From NCBI GenBank assembly GCA_025965155.1, contig JAOPXN010000070.1, forward strand, positions 1-64,000: DNA of 64,000 nucleotides, given 5' to 3'. The DNA is from Propionibacteriaceae bacterium. GTDB lineage: Bacteria; Actinomycetota; Actinomycetes; Propionibacteriales; Propionibacteriaceae. A program made the position numbers and the translations under genes. The notes under the pieces are model-generated. The model saw nothing but the letters and a program-made list of their open reading frames with translations, ran no database searches and was not told where the DNA came from. Positions 60,828 through 64,000 of the stretch are shown here, in pieces (the first letter of the stretch is position 1; each line of letters starts with the position of its first letter).

Positions 60828-62222
60828 GTGCCCGTAACGACCCAGGTCCCATCGCTGGAACAGCTGCATTCCCTCAACCCGCTCCAGCAGCCGACCTATG
60901 CCGACTCAGCGGCCTTGGGCGAGGTGATCGACAAGCTCCGCAAACTGCCGCCGCTGGTGTTCGCCGGCGAGTGCGACGAGCTGCGGACCAAGATGGCCAG
61001 TGTGGCTGCCGGTGAGGCGTTCCTGCTCCAGGGTGGCGACTGTGCCGAGACGTTCGACGGGGTCACCGCCGCGAACATCTCCAACAAGCTCCGCACCTTG
61101 TTGTCGATGGCGGTCGTCCTGACGTACGCCGCGCAGGTCCCGATCGTCAAGGTCGGACGGCTGGCGGGCCAGTACGCCAAGCCGCGCTCCGCTGGCACCG
61201 AGACCCGCGGTGACATCACCTTGCCGGCCTACCGCGGCGACGCGGTCAACGGTTTCGAGTTCTCCCCGGAGTCCCGGGAGCCGGACCCCGCTCGGCTGCT
61301 CGGTGTCTACAACGCCTCCGCCGCCACCTTGAACCTGAGCCGCGCCTTCCTGACCGGCGGCTTCGCGCATCTGCGCAGCGTGCACAGCTGGAACGCCGAC
61401 TTCGTCAAGAACTCTTCCGCGGGGGTCCAGTACCAGAACCTGGCGAACGAGATCGACCGCGCGCTCGCCTTCATGGTCGCCTGCGGCATCGACGAGCGGG
61501 AGTTCGCCACGGTGGACTTCTACTCCAGCCACGAGGCGCTGATCATGGAGTACGAGCACGCGATGACGCGGATCGACTCGCGCACCCAGCGGCCGTACGG
61601 GACGTCTGGTCACTTCCTCTGGATCGGGGAGCGCACCCGGCAGCTCGACGGCGCGCACGTCGAGCTGCTCCGCCACGTCCGCAACCCGCTCGGGGTCAAG
61701 CTCGGCCCGACCACGACCGCGGACACCGCGCTGGAGCTGGCGGATCGGCTGGACCCCGACCACGAGCCGGGCCGGATCACCTTCATCACCCGGATGGGTG
61801 CCAGCAAGGTCCGCGACATCCTGCCTGACGTAGTCGCCAAGGTGACCGCCAGCGGCCGCCAGGTGGCCTGGGTCTGCGACCCGATGCACGGCAACACGTT
61901 CGAGGCGGCCAACGGGTACAAGACGCGGGCGTTCTCCGATGTGATGGCGGAGCTCAACGGGTTCTTCGACGTGCACGAGGAGCTGGGCACCTGGCCCGGC
62001 GGCGTGCATGTGGAGCTCACCGGGGACGACGTCACCGAGTGCGTCGGCGGCAGCGACGATCTGGTCGAGGCCGACCTGGTCAACCGGTACGAAACCCTGT
62101 GCGACCCGCGGCTGAACCGCAACCAGTCACTTGAGCTTGCGTTCCTCGTCGCCGAACGGCTCACCGACGGTCGGATCAAGCGCGCCAATCCGGTGCAGGC
62201 GTACCAGCCGGTCAACCTCTGA
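60828..62222 (+). CDS. aroG: class II DAHP synthase
   Basis: This 464-residue enzyme is the first of the shikimate pathway, condensing PEP and erythrose 4-phosphate. AFLLQGGDCAETFDGVTA carries the metal-binding cysteine. PAYRGDAVNGFEF, YSSHEALIMEYEHAMTR and WVCDPMHGNTFEA are class II blocks. Homology runs through the entire length, including the N-terminal extension that binds aromatic amino acids in the M. tuberculosis enzyme. No chorismate mutase gene, which can form a complex with it, is in the window. Confidence 0.96.
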   Translation: MPVTTQVPSLEQLHSLNPLQQPTYADSAALGEVIDKLRKLPPLVFAGECDELRTKMASVAAGEAFLLQGGDCAETFDGVTAANISNKLRTLLSMAVVLTYAAQVPIVKVGRLAGQYAKPRSAGTETRGDITLPAYRGDAVNGFEFSPESREPDPARLLGVYNASAATLNLSRAFLTGGFAHLRSVHSWNADFVKNSSAGVQYQNLANEIDRALAFMVACGIDEREFATVDFYSSHEALIMEYEHAMTRIDSRTQRPYGTSGHFLWIGERTRQLDGAHVELLRHVRNPLGVKLGPTTTADTALELADRLDPDHEPGRITFITRMGASKVRDILPDVVAKVTASGRQVAWVCDPMHGNTFEAANGYKTRAFSDVMAELNGFFDVHEELGTWPGGVHVELTGDDVTECVGGSDDLVEADLVNRYETLCDPRLNRNQSLELAFLVAERLTDGRIKRANPVQAYQPVNL

Positions 62223-62273
62223 GCACCGCACCCGGGCGCCTTTCGTCCACCACCCGACAAGGATGTAGCTGAC

Positions 62274-63326
62274 ATGGACCCCGCCGTCATCGACCTGCGC
62301 TCGGACACCGTCACCCGGCCGACGCCCGCGATGCGTGCAGCCATGCTGGACGCACCTGTCGGCGACGACGTGTACGGGGAGGACCCGACGGTGGTTGAGC
62401 TGGAGCGGCGGGTCGCTGCCGCCCTCGGACACCAGGCGGGCCTGTTCTGTGCCACCGGCTCGCTCGCCAACGTGATCGGGGTCCGGCTGCTGGTCGAGCC
62501 CGGCCAGGAGGTGTTGTGCGACGTCTCGGCGCACATCGCCCGGGCCGAGATGGGTGCGCATGCCGCGCTGCACGGCCTGACCATGCGGACGTTCGGGTCC
62601 GAGCGCGGTCTGCTGGACGTCGACCAGGTGTCGAAGATCATCGCGCCGGACGCGGGGCCGTACCTGGTGTCGACGGCGGCGGTTGCGGTGGAGAACACCC
62701 ACAACTTCGGCGGTGGCACGGTGCAGCCGTTCGATCAGCTGGCCGCGGTCGGTCGGCTGTGCCGCGAGTCGGGGGTGGGCTACCACCTGGACGGCGCTCG
62801 GCTGTGGAACGCCTCGGTCGCTTCGGGGGTGTCGATCGGTGACTACGGCCGTCTGTTCGACACGGTCAGCGTCTGCTTCTCCAAGGGCCTGGGAGCGCCG
62901 GTCGGCTCCGTCCTGGTGGGCAGCGCCGACAACATCGCCAGGGCACGGGTGCTGCGTAAGCGTCTCGGCGCCGGGTGGCGGCAGGCGGGGATGCTGGCCG
63001 CGGCGGCGCTGCACGCTTTCGACCATCACGTCGGGCGGCTGTCCGACGACCACGCGGCGGCGCGGCTGTTCGCCGAGGCCGTTGCGGCGGGAGTGCCGGG
63101 TGCTGTGGACCTGGACACGGTGCAGACCAACATCGTGGTGGTGAACACCGGCGCGCAGCCGGCGGCCGAGGTGGCGCAGACGGTCGCGACGCGCGGCGTC
63201 TGGATGTCAGCCGTCGGCCCGCGACTGCTGCGGGCGGTGACCCACCTGGACGTGACAGCGGAGCAGTGCGCCGATGCCGGAGCGATCGTGGCGGACGTGC
63301 TGGCTCCCTCTCTCGCCCGGTCATGA
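62274..63326 (+). CDS. ltaE: low-specificity L-threonine aldolase
   Basis: This is a 350-residue PLP enzyme of the beta-eliminating lyase family. The N-terminus is IDLRSDTVTRPTPAMRAAML, PLP contacts are FCATGSLANV and YHLDGARLWNA, and the Schiff-base lysine is in VCFSKGLGAPVGS. It cleaves threonine or allo-threonine to glycine and acetaldehyde. Glycine from this reaction could feed the GcvT-dependent pathway. It is followed by a four-base overlapping gene. Confidence 0.94.
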   Translation: MDPAVIDLRSDTVTRPTPAMRAAMLDAPVGDDVYGEDPTVVELERRVAAALGHQAGLFCATGSLANVIGVRLLVEPGQEVLCDVSAHIARAEMGAHAALHGLTMRTFGSERGLLDVDQVSKIIAPDAGPYLVSTAAVAVENTHNFGGGTVQPFDQLAAVGRLCRESGVGYHLDGARLWNASVASGVSIGDYGRLFDTVSVCFSKGLGAPVGSVLVGSADNIARARVLRKRLGAGWRQAGMLAAAALHAFDHHVGRLSDDHAAARLFAEAVAAGVPGAVDLDTVQTNIVVVNTGAQPAAEVAQTVATRGVWMSAVGPRLLRAVTHLDVTAEQCADAGAIVADVLAPSLARS

Positions 63327-63673
63327 CCGAGGCCGCGGACCGGCCGGTGCACCGGCAGTTCCTCGACGTTGCCGACGTCGGGACCTGGTCCGATCTACAG
63401 GTCGTGATGAGCGAGCTCGGTACCGCGGCGCCGTACTGGCGGGTGCAGAGCACGCAGGGTCAGCCGGTCGCCGCCGAGGACTGGGTGCTGGACTGGGACC
63501 GCACGTTCCGGCTGACCGAGTACAAGTACATCGAGTGGTGCGAGCTGCTGCCGCGGCCGGACGGGACCGGCCTTCCCCTGCCCGATCTGCTCGCCGTGTG
63601 TCAGGCCATCGGCTTTCAGCTGGAGGAGCTGCCAGACCGCGTTCGGGTGCTCGGGTACCGGCTGCTGAGCTGA
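63323..63673 (+). CDS. conserved hypothetical protein, 116 aa
   Basis: This protein starts MTEAADRPVHRQFLDVADVG, with a middle DWDRTFRLTEYKYIEWCELL and an end FQLEELPDRVRVLGYRLLS. It is soluble and acidic, with no motif I can name. ATG overlaps the threonine aldolase stop (ATGA), so it is translated with it and may be related to that metabolism. The frame is open further upstream, but only inside ltaE. Confidence 0.7.
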   Translation: MTEAADRPVHRQFLDVADVGTWSDLQVVMSELGTAAPYWRVQSTQGQPVAAEDWVLDWDRTFRLTEYKYIEWCELLPRPDGTGLPLPDLLAVCQAIGFQLEELPDRVRVLGYRLLS

Positions 63674-63721
63674 GCGCACCGATCCTGTCGGGGAGCCCCA
63701 CAGCGGCGCCGGGCGGTGTCG

Positions 63722-63727
63722 TACGGT
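63722..63727 (+). promoter_or_regulatory. -10 hexamer of the metallo-hydrolase gene
   Basis: TACGGT lies six bases before ATG 63734. GAGGG in between could also serve as a ribosome-binding site. Confidence 0.35.
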
Positions 63728-63733
63728 GAGGGC

Positions 63734-64000
63734 ATGCGCATCACTCACTTGGGGCACGCGACCGTGTTGGTCGAGGCCGGCGACGTACGGATCCTGATTG
63801 ATCCGGGCAACCTGACCGGGGCTTGGCACACGCTGACCGGCCTCGACGCGGTGCTGGTCACCCACATCCACCCTGATCACCTCGACCCCGGGCCCCTGCA
63901 GGCGCTGCTGGCCGCCAATCCCGAGGCCGCCTTCTACGGCGAACCGACCATCCCGGACGCCGTCGCTGAGGAGCTGCCTGACATCACGTCGCGCAACGCC
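63734..64000 (+). CDS. metallo-beta-lactamase-fold hydrolase (cut by the window edge)
   Basis: The first 89 codons of an MBL-fold protein of the UlaG-like group are visible. MRITHLGHATVLVEAGDVRI is followed by LIDPG and the metal motif THIHPDHLD (HxHxDH). The remainder is outside the window, so the substrate is undetermined. Confidence 0.85.
   Translation, partial: MRITHLGHATVLVEAGDVRILIDPGNLTGAWHTLTGLDAVLVTHIHPDHLDPGPLQALLAANPEAAFYGEPTIPDAVAEELPDITSRNA

Overview
The window is a stretch of high-GC actinobacterial chromosome with about 71 genes packed on both strands. Several things point to an actinobacterium: a Rieske-type bc1 complex whose cytochrome b has PDWY in place of PEWY, an actinobacterial-type subunit IV of cytochrome oxidase, PimB-type mannosyltransferase, class II DAHP synthase, DUF2277, DUF3043 and DUF2510 proteins, PspA with PspAA, and GuaB1. 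From memory, the backbone order (lipA, lipB, TIGR01777 epimerase, E2 acyltransferase, pepA, gcvT, glycerate kinase, erpA, ctaC, qcrBAC-ctaE, trpD, DEDD/GIY-YIG nuclease, NlpC/P60, pimB', SRPBCC, acyltransferases, aroG) matches the Mycobacterium tuberculosis Rv2178c-Rv2218 region. The absence of obvious mycolate genes and the general gene style suggest Propionibacteriales (Propionibacteriaceae-like), but that placement is inference. No rRNA, tRNA, CRISPR array, integrase, transposase or phage gene was seen.

Layout. 1-9221: lipoate synthesis (lipA partial, lipB) with the lipoylated E2 subunit and lipoamide dehydrogenase, an ABC-2 exporter, and leucyl aminopeptidase. 9359-18709: gcvT, then a more variable block with a NUDIX hydrolase, a TetR regulator divergent from an NAD-dependent epimerase, an aldo/keto reductase, DUF3043, the PspA-PspAA pair, a YjdF-like membrane protein, nadA and a DinB-fold protein. 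18771-25058: glycerate kinase, erpA, TusA, a cysteine-desulfurase-like protein that lacks the PLP lysine, and ctaC-ctaD-ctaF. 25076-35659: an accessory block that splits the terminal-oxidase genes from the bc1 genes. It holds a GuaB1 protein, a DHA2 drug-exporter-like MFS protein, a ferritin-like/VIT1 metal transporter, a four-gene operon of two exported proteins plus a sensor kinase and LuxR-type regulator, a glutathionyl-hydroquinone-reductase-like protein and a Pro/Ser/Thr-tailed membrane protein. 35860-41417: ctaE-qcrC-qcrA-qcrB and the Caa3 assembly factor. 41470-51540: a degenerate receiver protein, trpD, an APH(6)-like kinase, an orphan prepilin peptidase with an HTH-like protein, an 11-residue-repeat membrane protein, cyclophilin, a rhomboid that lacks its catalytic histidine, a stand-alone AsnC-type sensor domain and the DEDD/GIY-YIG nuclease. 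51700-64000: a c-di-AMP (ydaO-type) riboswitch ahead of an NlpC/P60 hydrolase, a gluzincin-like lipoprotein, pimB', SRPBCC protein, ROK glucokinase, an esterase, two tandem PlsC acyltransferases, DAHP synthase, threonine aldolase and a metallo-beta-lactamase-fold protein cut by the right edge.

Three patterns run through the window. At least sixteen genes have a TANNNT-like hexamer exactly 6-7 bases before the start codon, which predicts leaderless mRNAs. Three genes end in a 24-25 bp tandem repeat that includes their own stop codon, and a fourth has a 17 bp repeat that duplicates its ribosome-binding site. Convergent neighbours repeatedly overlap at their 3' ends, by up to 146 bp. The most unusual individual items are the lysine-less cysteine-desulfurase homologue, the pseudo-rhomboid, and two unrelated genes built on 11-residue repeats, one of them inside the two-component operon.
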